From an uncultured Erysipelotrichaceae bacterium (GTDB lineage Bacteria; Bacillota_I; Bacilli_A; Erysipelotrichales; Erysipelotrichaceae): 9,097 bases of DNA. Location of the stretch: assembly GCA_900319505.1 (NCBI GenBank), contig ONOV01000082.1:1-9097 (forward strand), written 5' to 3'. The notes under the pieces were generated by a model. That model searched no databases and had not been told where the DNA came from. It worked only from the letters and a program-made list of their open reading frames with translations. Below, piece after piece: positions 1-6,874 of this stretch. How positions within the stretch are numbered: position 1 is the first letter of the stretch; each line of letters starts with the position of its first letter. Position numbers and translations under genes: made by a program.

Positions 1-27
1 AAAAAGCTGAAATCTTTCGACTTCAGC
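1..27 (-). terminator. Rho-independent terminator of the DUF6572-like gene
   Basis: Read on the minus strand, a 9-bp stem (GCTGAAGTC pairing with GATTTCAGC, one G-U pair) encloses a GAAA tetraloop and is followed by five T residues at the window edge. The 5' arm (19-27) contains the TGA stop codon of the upstream gene (23-25), so transcription ends right after translation. The T tract may continue outside the window. Structure seen directly; function inferred from the classic hairpin-plus-T-run shape. Confidence 0.9.
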
Positions 28-370
28 AGAGAATGCGCCGATCCGCCTGTGGAGAAATGCAGTAGCGCAGTGAAATATTCTCCTCTGCACACGCATCCTG
101 TACATTCTGAAGCGCCAGATCCGCACTGCGCGGCACTTCATTCACGAAGTGCACTTCAATGATATAAGATCGAATGCTCTTCACCTGACAGATTTTCTTA
201 TACTTCCCGCTCTGCAGAAAGTTCATATATGAAGATATTTTATCCTTCAGAATAGAAAGATGCTTACCTTCATCTTCCCAGCCGAGATGGTCGCCGATCA
301 GCAGTACAAGACCGGTTTCATCCTTTGTCATTCCCATACCATCAATCGTATCTTTTGATACCACAGACAT
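23..370 (-). CDS. Small DUF6572-like protein of unknown function
   Basis: A 115-residue soluble protein with no signal peptide or membrane segment. Its N-terminal half has the pattern I recall for the Firmicutes DUF6572 family: an ID-G-G start (IDGMGM, 10-15), a hydrophobic strand ending in DHLGWEDE (about 27-34), then HLSILKDKISSYMNFLQSG (about 37-55). In the family this reads as 'DHL-W-D---HL--L--KI--Y--F--SG'. The second half predicts as a strand (YIIEVHF) and a helix. The length fits a single-domain family member, with a slightly longer C-terminal tail. The ATG start is well supported: AAAGGAGG lies at 379-386 with an 8-nt gap. It is probably monocistronic, since the gltBD terminator lies upstream and its own terminator overlaps the stop. 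No catalytic motif is visible. The family name is from memory and the role is unknown. Confidence 0.85.
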   Translation of the reverse strand: MSVVSKDTIDGMGMTKDETGLVLLIGDHLGWEDEGKHLSILKDKISSYMNFLQSGKYKKICQVKSIRSYIIEVHFVNEVPRSADLALQNVQDACAEENISLRYCISPQADRRILC

Positions 371-676
371 TGGCCCATCCTCCTTTCTTTCTGTATTACT
401 TCTGCAATAATTTCGTACCTTGCACCAACATCATAACGCTTTCAATCCCCATTCAGCTGTCAAAAACAAGACATTATCCGTTTTTGTTTATAAAATACAT
501 TCTTTTTTCAGTTTCTCTTCACATCTAAAACGTTTTCGTTTGTTGGTTTCCTATGAAATGCTTTTATTTATTGTGTTTTATGAAATATTGTTTTTTACTG
601 GTTTCTTGTTCATCAGATCTGTTTCGTGCTTTCCGGTTTCTCTGATGAGTTCATTCATGCATGTACAGCCATGTGT
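371..676. other. 306-bp AT-rich spacer without a convincing gene
   Basis: This lies between the gltBD terminator and the DUF6572-like gene and should hold that gene's promoter and leader. The part next to the gene contains its ribosome binding site (379-386). On the minus strand a perfect TTGACA occurs at 458-463, but the nearest good -10 (TATGAT, 430-435) is 22 nt away, too far for a standard promoter. A perfect 10-bp palindrome, AAAACGTTTT, sits at 527-536; it resembles the core of a catabolite-control (cre) site but misses several consensus positions. An inverted repeat at 610-648 is listed separately. GGTTTC occurs three times (545-550, 600-605, 635-640) and TATGAAAT twice (552-559, 579-586). 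Plus-strand open frames here start with TTG, lack a ribosome binding site, and one runs into the gltD end, so I do not call them genes. Confidence 0.6.
610..648. repeat. 8-bp inverted repeat with a 23-nt loop
   Basis: TCATCAGA (610-617) and TCTGATGA (641-648) are perfect reverse complements separated by 23 nt. There is no T run on either side, so it is not an intrinsic terminator. It lies about 30 nt past the gltBD terminator and roughly 240 nt upstream of the DUF6572-like start codon. It could be a protein binding site or an RNA hairpin, or chance. Confidence 0.5.
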
Positions 677-702
677 AAAAAAGAGGGATACTGTCCCTCT
701 TT
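677..702 (-). terminator. Rho-independent terminator of gltBD
   Basis: On the minus strand AAAGAGGGA (694-702) pairs perfectly with TCCCTCTTT (680-688) around the 5-nt loop CAGTA. Six T residues (677-682) close the structure, three of them part of the stem. It starts 7 nt after the gltD stop codon. The plus strand carries no comparable T tract after the hairpin, so it works for minus-strand transcripts only. Confidence 0.93.
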
Positions 703-709
703 GTACCTG

Positions 710-2206
710 TTATAACCCGGTATACCCCATCAGATAGGTATCAACTGCTGCAGCACAGTTTCTGCCTTCCGCAATCGCCCATACAACAAGTGACTGACCG
801 CGGTGCATATCGCCGGCGGTAAATACCTTGGGATGGCCGGTTTCATAACTGTCACTGCCCAGTGATACCGTACCGCGGGCGGTACGTTTGAGTCCGAAAG
901 CATCACTGACATAATCCTCACAGCCGATGAATCCGGCCGCAATCAGCAACAGTTCACACGGCATGGTCTTTTCACTGCCTGCCACTTCCACCATCTTCCG
1001 GTTTTCAAACTTAACCTTCACGGTTGTCACGGCTTTCAGATTGCCCTTTTCATCCGTCTGTACCTGTTTGACTGTCGTTTCATAGACTCTTGGATCAAGC
1101 CCGAATAAGGCAATGGCTTCTTCATGACCATAATCGGTCCTTACAACCTTAGGCCATTCCGGCCAGGGGTTGTCCGCCGCTCTTTCATGCGGTGCTTCTT
1201 TCATCATTTCAAGCGCTGTTACACTTGCACAGCCTTCCCTGATGCTTGTACCGATGCAGTCATTGCCCGTATCACCGCCGCCGACAATCACGACGTGCTT
1301 TCCTTCCGCACTGATGAAGCCGCCCTGTTTCTTCAATGCTGCGGCTGTGCGGTCTTCCGCCAGCATCAGGGCTTTGGTCGTACTGGTCAGAAAATCAACC
1401 GCATAATAAACGCCTTTGACTTTGGCCGGATCAGCCGCAGCTAATGGCCTTGGCTTTTTACTGCCGCAGGCAAGAATGACGGCATCATAGTTTTCTTCCA
1501 GCCACTTCGGGGTGATATCCTTGTCTTTGCCGACGTTGACACCGCACCTGAACCTGACGCCTTCTTTTTTCATCAAAGCAACTCTTCTGCGTACAACATC
1601 CTTATCCAGCTTCATATTGGGGATGCCATACATCAAGAGACCGCCCGGTTCTTCTTCTCTTTCATAGACCGTAACCAGATGGCCGCGGTGATTGAGCTGG
1701 TCCGCTGCCGCAAGTCCGCTGGGTCCTGAACCGATCACCGCTACTCTGCGTCCGCTGCGCACCGCCGGGATGGAAGGCCTTATCAGGCCTTCTTTAAAAG
1801 CATTTTCAATCAGATACAGCTCATTGTCACGGATGGTGACAGGCTCTCCGTATTCGCCATTGGTACAGGCTTTTTCACATAAGGCCGGACAGACTCTGCC
1901 GGTAAACTCCGGAAAGTTATTGGTCTTGCATAAACGGCTGAGGGCATGTCTGAAATGGCCATGATAGATCTGATCATTCCATTCCGGAATGAGATTATGC
2001 AGAGGACAGCCTGTCACCATACCATGCAGAACCATGGCCGACTGACAGAACGGAACCCCGCAGTTCATACAGCGGGCTCCCTGCATCTCTCTTTCTTCTT
2101 TGCCTAACGGAACCCGGAACCAGGCAAAATTCTTCACCCTTTCTTCCGGCTTGATTTCATTGTTTTCTTCTCTCTGATACTCCAGAAATCCGGTCGTCTT
2201 TCCCAT
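710..2206 (-). CDS. gltD: Glutamate synthase (NADPH) small subunit
   Basis: The beta subunit of bacterial GOGAT, 498 residues, the usual length. It oxidises NADPH at FAD and passes electrons to GltB. The N-terminal iron-sulfur domain has C46-x2-C49-x4-C54 followed by C67, and C106-x3-C110-x3-C114, the cysteine pattern expected for the two [4Fe-4S] clusters. The FAD-binding Rossmann motif is VIGSGPSG (157-164). The NADPH-binding motif is VIVGGGDTGNDC (306-317), with R323 following as is typical. The C-terminal FAD motif is FTAGDMHRGQSLVVWAIAEG (462-481). Paralogues with these domains occur in other oxidoreductases (dihydropyrimidine dehydrogenase, NfnB), but the length and the adjacent gltB settle the identity. 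The ATG at 2206 follows GAGGTGA with a short gap. It is 9 bp downstream of gltB, so translation is probably coupled. No frameshift or missing key residue is seen. Confidence 0.98.
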   Translation of the reverse strand: MGKTTGFLEYQREENNEIKPEERVKNFAWFRVPLGKEEREMQGARCMNCGVPFCQSAMVLHGMVTGCPLHNLIPEWNDQIYHGHFRHALSRLCKTNNFPEFTGRVCPALCEKACTNGEYGEPVTIRDNELYLIENAFKEGLIRPSIPAVRSGRRVAVIGSGPSGLAAADQLNHRGHLVTVYEREEEPGGLLMYGIPNMKLDKDVVRRRVALMKKEGVRFRCGVNVGKDKDITPKWLEENYDAVILACGSKKPRPLAAADPAKVKGVYYAVDFLTSTTKALMLAEDRTAAALKKQGGFISAEGKHVVIVGGGDTGNDCIGTSIREGCASVTALEMMKEAPHERAADNPWPEWPKVVRTDYGHEEAIALFGLDPRVYETTVKQVQTDEKGNLKAVTTVKVKFENRKMVEVAGSEKTMPCELLLIAAGFIGCEDYVSDAFGLKRTARGTVSLGSDSYETGHPKVFTAGDMHRGQSLVVWAIAEGRNCAAAVDTYLMGYTGL

Positions 2207-2210
2207 GGTA

Positions 2211-2217
2211 TCACCTC
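2211..2217 (-). promoter_or_regulatory. gltD ribosome binding site overlapping the gltB stop
   Basis: On the minus strand GAGGTGA matches the 16S anti-Shine-Dalgarno over seven bases and ends 4 nt before the gltD ATG. Its first two bases are the last two of the gltB TGA stop (2216-2218). A ribosome ending gltB therefore stands on the gltD initiation site, which suggests translational coupling and balanced subunit output (inference). Confidence 0.85.
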
Positions 2218-5200
2218 ATCCCTGTGTCATTTCCCGGAATGCCTCTTTGACGGCATTATCATGGGAAATGCCCTGTTCTTCATAACGGCTGATCGCCGTT
2301 AACATATGCTGGTAGTCATGCGGAATAATCTTCTTGAAATACGGCAGGCTGGCATTGAAGTCGGCCAGGATTGCCTTGGCCCTGGCAGAGCCTGTTGCTC
2401 TTTCATAGTCTTCCAGGATCTCCCTGAGTTCGGCAATATCATACTTGTCCTTCACTTCACTCATGGAAACCATGTCTTTATTGATGCGCAGATACAGCGT
2501 ATGGTCGCTGTCCAGTACATAAGCTGTACCGCCCGACATGCCGGCCGCAAAGTTCTTGCCGGTCATGCCCAGGATCACCGCCCGGCCGCCGGTCATATAC
2601 TCAAGGCCATGGTCGCCGCATCCTTCCGCCACCGCGGTCGCACCGGAATTACGTACACAGAAACGCTCACCGGCTGTCCCGCATACATAGGCTGTACCGC
2701 TGACCGCACCATACAGGGCAACATTGCCGATGATGATGTTTTCACTGGCTTTGAACGGCACATCTTCAGGCGGAACCACCACAAGCCTGCCGCCGGAAAG
2801 TCCCTTGCCAAAGCCATCGTTGGCATCTCCTTCCAATCGCAGCGTCAGCCCCTTCGGGATGAATGCACCGAAGCTCTGTCCGCCGCCGCCATTGCAGTTG
2901 ACGGTAAAAGTATCATCCTTCAGGCTGTTTCCATAGGTTCTGGTAATGGCTGAGCCAAGGATTGAACCAAGGGCACGGTCCGTACTTGAAACATGAAGAG
3001 AAACAGACTGCGGTACAACATCTTCCGCCTTCTTACTGAATTCAGGACGGAAGGTCGGCAGAAGCACTTTCTCATCCACTGTCTTTTCCAGATGGAAGTC
3101 ATAGACATGAGACGGCTCAAAGTGTTCATGCGGTTTTCCGGCATAGGTCGTATCAAGAATCTCAGAAAGATCCACAGCTGCAGCTCTGCCGCTGAGATCC
3201 TCCCGCTTCTTCAGACAGTCGGTTCTGCCGACCATCTCTTCCACGGTATGGAAGCCCAGGGAAGCCATGATCTCTCTTAACTCCTGGGCAATGTACTGCA
3301 TGAAACGCATGACATATTCCGGCTTGCCATGGAATCTCTTACGCAGCTGTTCATTCTGGGTCGCAATGCCGACCGGACACGTATCCTTGGAACACACCCG
3401 CATCATCAGACATCCCATGCAGACAAGCGGTGCGGTCGCAAAGCTGAATTCCTCAGCCCCAAGCAGAGCCGCAATCGCCACATCTCTTCCGGTCATCAGC
3501 TTGCCGTCTGTCTCCAGTCTGACACGGTTGCGCAGGCCATTGGCGGAAAGACTCTGATGCGCTTCCGAAATGCCAAGCTCCCAGGGCAGACCGGCATGAT
3601 GGATCGAAGAGCCCGGGGCTGCACCGGTACCGCCGTCATACCCGGAAATCAGAATGACCTGGGCACCTGCCTTGGCAACGCCCGAGGCAATTGTACCAAC
3701 CCCTGCTTCAGAAACAAGCTTGACGGAAATACGGGCATCTTTATTGGCATTCTTCAGATCATAGATCAATTCAGCCAGATCTTCGATGGAATAAATATCA
3801 TGATGCGGCGGCGGGGAAATCAGAGAAACACCCGGGGTCGCAAATCGGGTTGCCGCAACCCATGGATAGACCTTGCGGCCCGGCAGATTGCCGCCTTCAC
3901 CAGGCTTGGCGCCCTGTGCCATCTTGATCTGAATCTCACGGGCACTGTTCAGATAGGCAGAAGTTACACCGAAACGGCCGGAAGCTACCTGCTTGATTGC
4001 GGAATTGCGGATCGTACCATAACGTACTGGATCTTCACCGCCTTCACCAGTATTACTGGCAGCGCCGAGGGTATTCATGGCAATAGCCAGCGTTTCATGC
4101 GCTTCCTTTGAAATAGCGCCATAACTCATGGCACCTGTCTTGAAGCGCTTGACAATGCTTTCAACGGATTCTGTTTCCTCAATCGGAATCGGCTTATTCT
4201 GAGGATTGAATTCCATCAGAGAACGCAGTGTAAACAGACGGTCCCTCCGGGTGATCAGATCACTGTAGGCCTTGAACTGTTCATAGCTGCCTCTCTGCAC
4301 TGCCTGCTGAAGATTGATGATCGCTTCCGGGCTGTAGAGATGATCTTCCTTATCTCTACCGGAACGCAGGGCATGGAAGCCGACCGAATCCAGAGTAGTA
4401 TCTTCACCGAGTCCCAGCGGATCAAATGCCTTGTTATGACGGGCAGCTACATCTGCTTCAATTTCCTTGATGCCGATGCCGCCGACTCTTGATACCGTAC
4501 CGGTAAAGTACTGGTCGATTACATCATGGGAAAGGCCGACAGCCTCAAAGATACGGGCAGACTGATAGGACTGCAGCGTGGAAATACCCATCTTGGCAGC
4601 AATGCGCACCACGCCTTTGAGCAAGGCCTTATCATAATCCTCAATCGCCGTATGATAATCCTTATCGAGAATGCCAAGACTGATCAGTTCCCCGATACAT
4701 TCATGGGCCAGATAAGGATTGACTGCCCGGGCACCAAAGCCAAGCAGAGCCGCTGCCTGATGAACATCACGCGGTTCCGCTGATTCAAGAATCAGCGAAA
4801 CAGCCGTTCTCTTACGTGTTTCAACCAGATGCTGTTCAACCGAAGAGACAGCCAGCAGGCTGGGGATCGGCACATGATTTTCATCCACGCCGCGATCACT
4901 CAGAATGACAATATTGGCCCCATTGGATACTGCCCGGTCAACTGTGATGTTGAGCTGATGCAGGGCTTTGGCAAGGCTGGTGTTCTTATAGTAAAGCAGA
5001 GAGACAGAGGCAGTATGGAAACCAGGCTGATCGAGATGACGGATCTTCATGATATCAACATCAGAAAGGATCGGATTGTTGATTTCAAGAACGGTGCAGT
5101 TTTCACCCTTTTCATTGAGCAGATCGCCATCGGAACCGATATAGACCGTGGTATCTGTCACAATCTTTTCACGCAGAGAGTCAATCGGCGGATTGGTTAC

Positions 5201-6760
5201 CTGGGCAAACTGCTGCTTGAAGTAGTTGAACAGATTCTGTTCCCGCTTGTCCAGCACGGCTAACGGCACATCATGGCCCATGGACATCGTCGGCTCCAGG
5301 CCGTTGAGTGCCATCGGCAGAATTTCCTCACTGACATCCTCATATGAATAGCCGAATACCTTATAGAGCTTGTCACGCACCGGCTGGGAGGAGACCGGAA
5401 TCTTCTGATTCGGGATCTTCAGATCTTCCAGATGCAGCAGATTCTGATCGAGCCATTCACCATAGGGCTGATTGAGGGCATAGTGCTTCTTCAGCTCACC
5501 ATCGGAAATGATCTTCTTCTTACGGGTATCCACTGCCAGCATGCGGCCCGGTTCCAGTCTTGCCTTGCGGACAATATGGCTGCCCGGGATCTCCAGAGCA
5601 CCGACTTCTGAGGAAAGAATCACCCGGCCGTCATCCGTGATGTAATAGCGGGAAGGACGCAAACCATTGCGGTCCAGCGTCGCCCCGACCACGTCACCGT
5701 CAGAGAACAGAATCGCGGCAGGACCGTCCCACGGTTCCATCATAGTGGCATAGTAATGGTAGAAGTCTTTTCTGGCCTGGCTCATGAAGCGGTTGTTTTT
5801 CCATGGCTCAGGAATCAGAACCATCATGGCCAGCGGCAGTTCCATGCCGTTCATATACAGAAATTCAAGAGTGTTATCCAGCATGGCAGAATCAGATCCG
5901 CCGCTGTTGATGACCGGGAAGATCTTGTCGATATCCTTTTCCATGTTCGGTGAAGTCATGGTTTCTTCACGGGCCAGCATACGGTCGATGTTGCCGCGGA
6001 TGGTGTTGATTTCACCATTATGGGCAATCATGCGGTAGGGATGGGCACGGTTCCAGGAAGGAGATGTATTGGTGGAAAAACGGGAATGCACAATGGCAAT
6101 GGCCGTATGATACTCTTTGCTCTGCAGATCATCATAGAAGCGGCGCAGCTGTTTCACCAGAAACATGCCCTTATAGACAATCGTCCGGGAGGACAGGGAA
6201 CAGATATAAGTATCATCAGAAGACTGCTCGAATTCACGCCGTACGACATAAAGCCTGCGGTCAAAGTCGATGCCTTTCTCGCAGTCTGAAGGACGCTCAA
6301 TGAAACACTGCATGATACATGGCATGCAGTTGCGCGCCGGTTCACCTAGAATTTCCGGATGCACCGGCACTGTACGCCAGCCAAGGAACTTCAGTCCCTC
6401 TTTTGCGGTAATGACTTCCATCATCCGCATGGCAAACGTACGCTTCATTGTATCCTGCGGCAGAAAGAACATGCCAATGCCGTAATCCCGCTCTTCCTTC
6501 AGCGCAATGCCGGCTTCAGCCGCCGCCTGTTTGAAGAAGGCATGGGGCACCTGGGTGAGGATGCCGACCCCGTCCCCTACTTTACCGGTTGCGTCTTTGC
6601 CTGCTCTGTGCTCCAGCTTTTCTACAATATGCAGCGCATCATCCAGCGTACGATAGTCCTGATGGCCGTCAATATTGACAACTGCACCGATGCCGCAGCT
6701 GTCCTTTTCTTCTAATGACTCATAGAGTCTGCGTCGATCAAACTTCTTTCCTTTCATCAT
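2216..6760 (-). CDS. gltB: Glutamate synthase (NADPH) large subunit
   Basis: The alpha subunit of bacterial GOGAT, 1514 residues, full length. With GltD it makes two glutamates from glutamine and 2-oxoglutarate. The N-terminal class II glutamine amidotransferase domain starts at C22 (SCGIG), so a short propeptide of about 21 residues must be cleaved to expose the nucleophile, as in the Bacillus enzyme. Amidotransferase motifs are VHSRFSTNT (224-232), HNGEINT (247-253), GGSDS (287-291) and DRNGLRPSRY (363-372). A central domain spans about 460-770. The FMN/2-oxoglutarate synthase barrel spans about 820-1190 (GAMSYGAIS 876-884; GEGGED 905-910; PGEGGNLPG 953-961). It carries the [3Fe-4S] cysteines C1117-x5-C1123-x4-C1128. 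The glycine-rich beta-helix (GXGXG) domain spans about 1285-1420. ATG occurs twice in a row (6760 and 6757); GAGG at 6767-6770 fits either, so the start is uncertain by one codon. No lesions are seen. Confidence 0.98.
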   Translation of the reverse strand: MMKGKKFDRRRLYESLEEKDSCGIGAVVNIDGHQDYRTLDDALHIVEKLEHRAGKDATGKVGDGVGILTQVPHAFFKQAAAEAGIALKEERDYGIGMFFLPQDTMKRTFAMRMMEVITAKEGLKFLGWRTVPVHPEILGEPARNCMPCIMQCFIERPSDCEKGIDFDRRLYVVRREFEQSSDDTYICSLSSRTIVYKGMFLVKQLRRFYDDLQSKEYHTAIAIVHSRFSTNTSPSWNRAHPYRMIAHNGEINTIRGNIDRMLAREETMTSPNMEKDIDKIFPVINSGGSDSAMLDNTLEFLYMNGMELPLAMMVLIPEPWKNNRFMSQARKDFYHYYATMMEPWDGPAAILFSDGDVVGATLDRNGLRPSRYYITDDGRVILSSEVGALEIPGSHIVRKARLEPGRMLAVDTRKKKIISDGELKKHYALNQPYGEWLDQNLLHLEDLKIPNQKIPVSSQPVRDKLYKVFGYSYEDVSEEILPMALNGLEPTMSMGHDVPLAVLDKREQNLFNYFKQQFAQVTNPPIDSLREKIVTDTTVYIGSDGDLLNEKGENCTVLEINNPILSDVDIMKIRHLDQPGFHTASVSLLYYKNTSLAKALHQLNITVDRAVSNGANIVILSDRGVDENHVPIPSLLAVSSVEQHLVETRKRTAVSLILESAEPRDVHQAAALLGFGARAVNPYLAHECIGELISLGILDKDYHTAIEDYDKALLKGVVRIAAKMGISTLQSYQSARIFEAVGLSHDVIDQYFTGTVSRVGGIGIKEIEADVAARHNKAFDPLGLGEDTTLDSVGFHALRSGRDKEDHLYSPEAIINLQQAVQRGSYEQFKAYSDLITRRDRLFTLRSLMEFNPQNKPIPIEETESVESIVKRFKTGAMSYGAISKEAHETLAIAMNTLGAASNTGEGGEDPVRYGTIRNSAIKQVASGRFGVTSAYLNSAREIQIKMAQGAKPGEGGNLPGRKVYPWVAATRFATPGVSLISPPPHHDIYSIEDLAELIYDLKNANKDARISVKLVSEAGVGTIASGVAKAGAQVILISGYDGGTGAAPGSSIHHAGLPWELGISEAHQSLSANGLRNRVRLETDGKLMTGRDVAIAALLGAEEFSFATAPLVCMGCLMMRVCSKDTCPVGIATQNEQLRKRFHGKPEYVMRFMQYIAQELREIMASLGFHTVEEMVGRTDCLKKREDLSGRAAAVDLSEILDTTYAGKPHEHFEPSHVYDFHLEKTVDEKVLLPTFRPEFSKKAEDVVPQSVSLHVSSTDRALGSILGSAITRTYGNSLKDDTFTVNCNGGGGQSFGAFIPKGLTLRLEGDANDGFGKGLSGGRLVVVPPEDVPFKASENIIIGNVALYGAVSGTAYVCGTAGERFCVRNSGATAVAEGCGDHGLEYMTGGRAVILGMTGKNFAAGMSGGTAYVLDSDHTLYLRINKDMVSMSEVKDKYDIAELREILEDYERATGSARAKAILADFNASLPYFKKIIPHDYQHMLTAISRYEEQGISHDNAVKEAFREMTQG

Positions 6761-6784
6761 AAAAAGCCTCTCTTTCTGCTTTTT
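6761..6784 (-). promoter_or_regulatory. Possible leader hairpin holding the gltB ribosome binding site
   Basis: On the minus strand AAAAAGC (6778-6784) can pair with GCTTTTT (6761-6767), which abuts the gltB ATG. The 10-nt loop is AGAAAGAGAG, so most of the GAGG ribosome binding core lies in the loop and its last G is in the stem. A second AAAAAGC (6790-6796) could compete for the same arm, but it lies at or just before the inferred transcription start. The stem is AU-rich and probably weak. Pairing is seen; any regulatory role is speculation. Confidence 0.35.
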
Positions 6785-6796
6785 TGTGTGCTTTTT

Positions 6797-6805
6797 ATGA
6801 TATCA
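6797..6805 (-). promoter_or_regulatory. Probable extended -10 promoter for gltBD
   Basis: On the minus strand TGATATCAT gives an extended -10 (TGn followed by TATCAT, one mismatch to TATAAT). No good -35 hexamer lies 16-18 nt upstream, which is usual for extended -10 promoters or for promoters needing an activator. The predicted transcription start near 6790 gives a leader of about 30 nt. The spacer contains no better candidate. Confidence 0.55.
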
Positions 6806-6839
6806 GAAAGAAAAGGCTTTGATGAAACTGTTTTCCGAA

Positions 6840-6849
6840 AATTGCAATT
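6840..6849. promoter_or_regulatory. Perfect 10-bp palindrome upstream of the gltB promoter
   Basis: AATTGCAATT is its own reverse complement. Its centre lies about 54 bp upstream of the inferred gltB transcription start, a position common for activators such as LysR-type regulators. Neighbouring short dyads are TTTTC-c-GAAAA just beside it and TTACA-tct-TGTAA at about 6856-6868. In Bacillus, gltAB is activated by the LysR-type GltC; whether an equivalent exists here is unknown. Short AT-rich palindromes can also arise by chance. Confidence 0.35.
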
Positions 6850-6874
6850 ATTTATTTACATCTTGTAATTTCTT

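Noticed and set aside
458..463. TTGACA on the minus strand as the promoter of the DUF6572-like gene
   Set aside because: The nearest good -10 (TATGAT, 430-435) is 22 nt away and the bases at the proper 16-18 nt distance do not resemble a -10. Kept only as a note in the spacer entry.
527..536. Catabolite-control (cre) site at AAAACGTTTT
   Set aside because: The core palindrome fits, but several conserved flanking positions (T and G at the left end, C at the right end) are missing on either strand.
420..737. 105-codon hydrophobic open frame on the plus strand in the long spacer
   Set aside because: It starts with TTG without a ribosome binding site, runs through the gltBD terminator and ends inside gltD. 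The hydrophobic residues come from the T-rich DNA.
2306..2953. 215-codon open frame on the plus strand inside gltB
   Set aside because: It is antisense to the glycine-rich C-terminal domain, which has few stop-generating codons on the opposite strand. No initiation signal or homology was recognised.
3329..4111. 260-codon open frame on the plus strand inside gltB
   Set aside because: It is antisense to the conserved FMN domain of a well-supported gene, has no convincing ribosome binding site and its translation lacks any recognisable domain. Long antisense frames are expected with this codon use.
6838..6862. TnrA or GlnR box upstream of gltB
   Set aside because: A TGTAA half site is present on the minus strand but the matching TNACA half at the required distance is absent.
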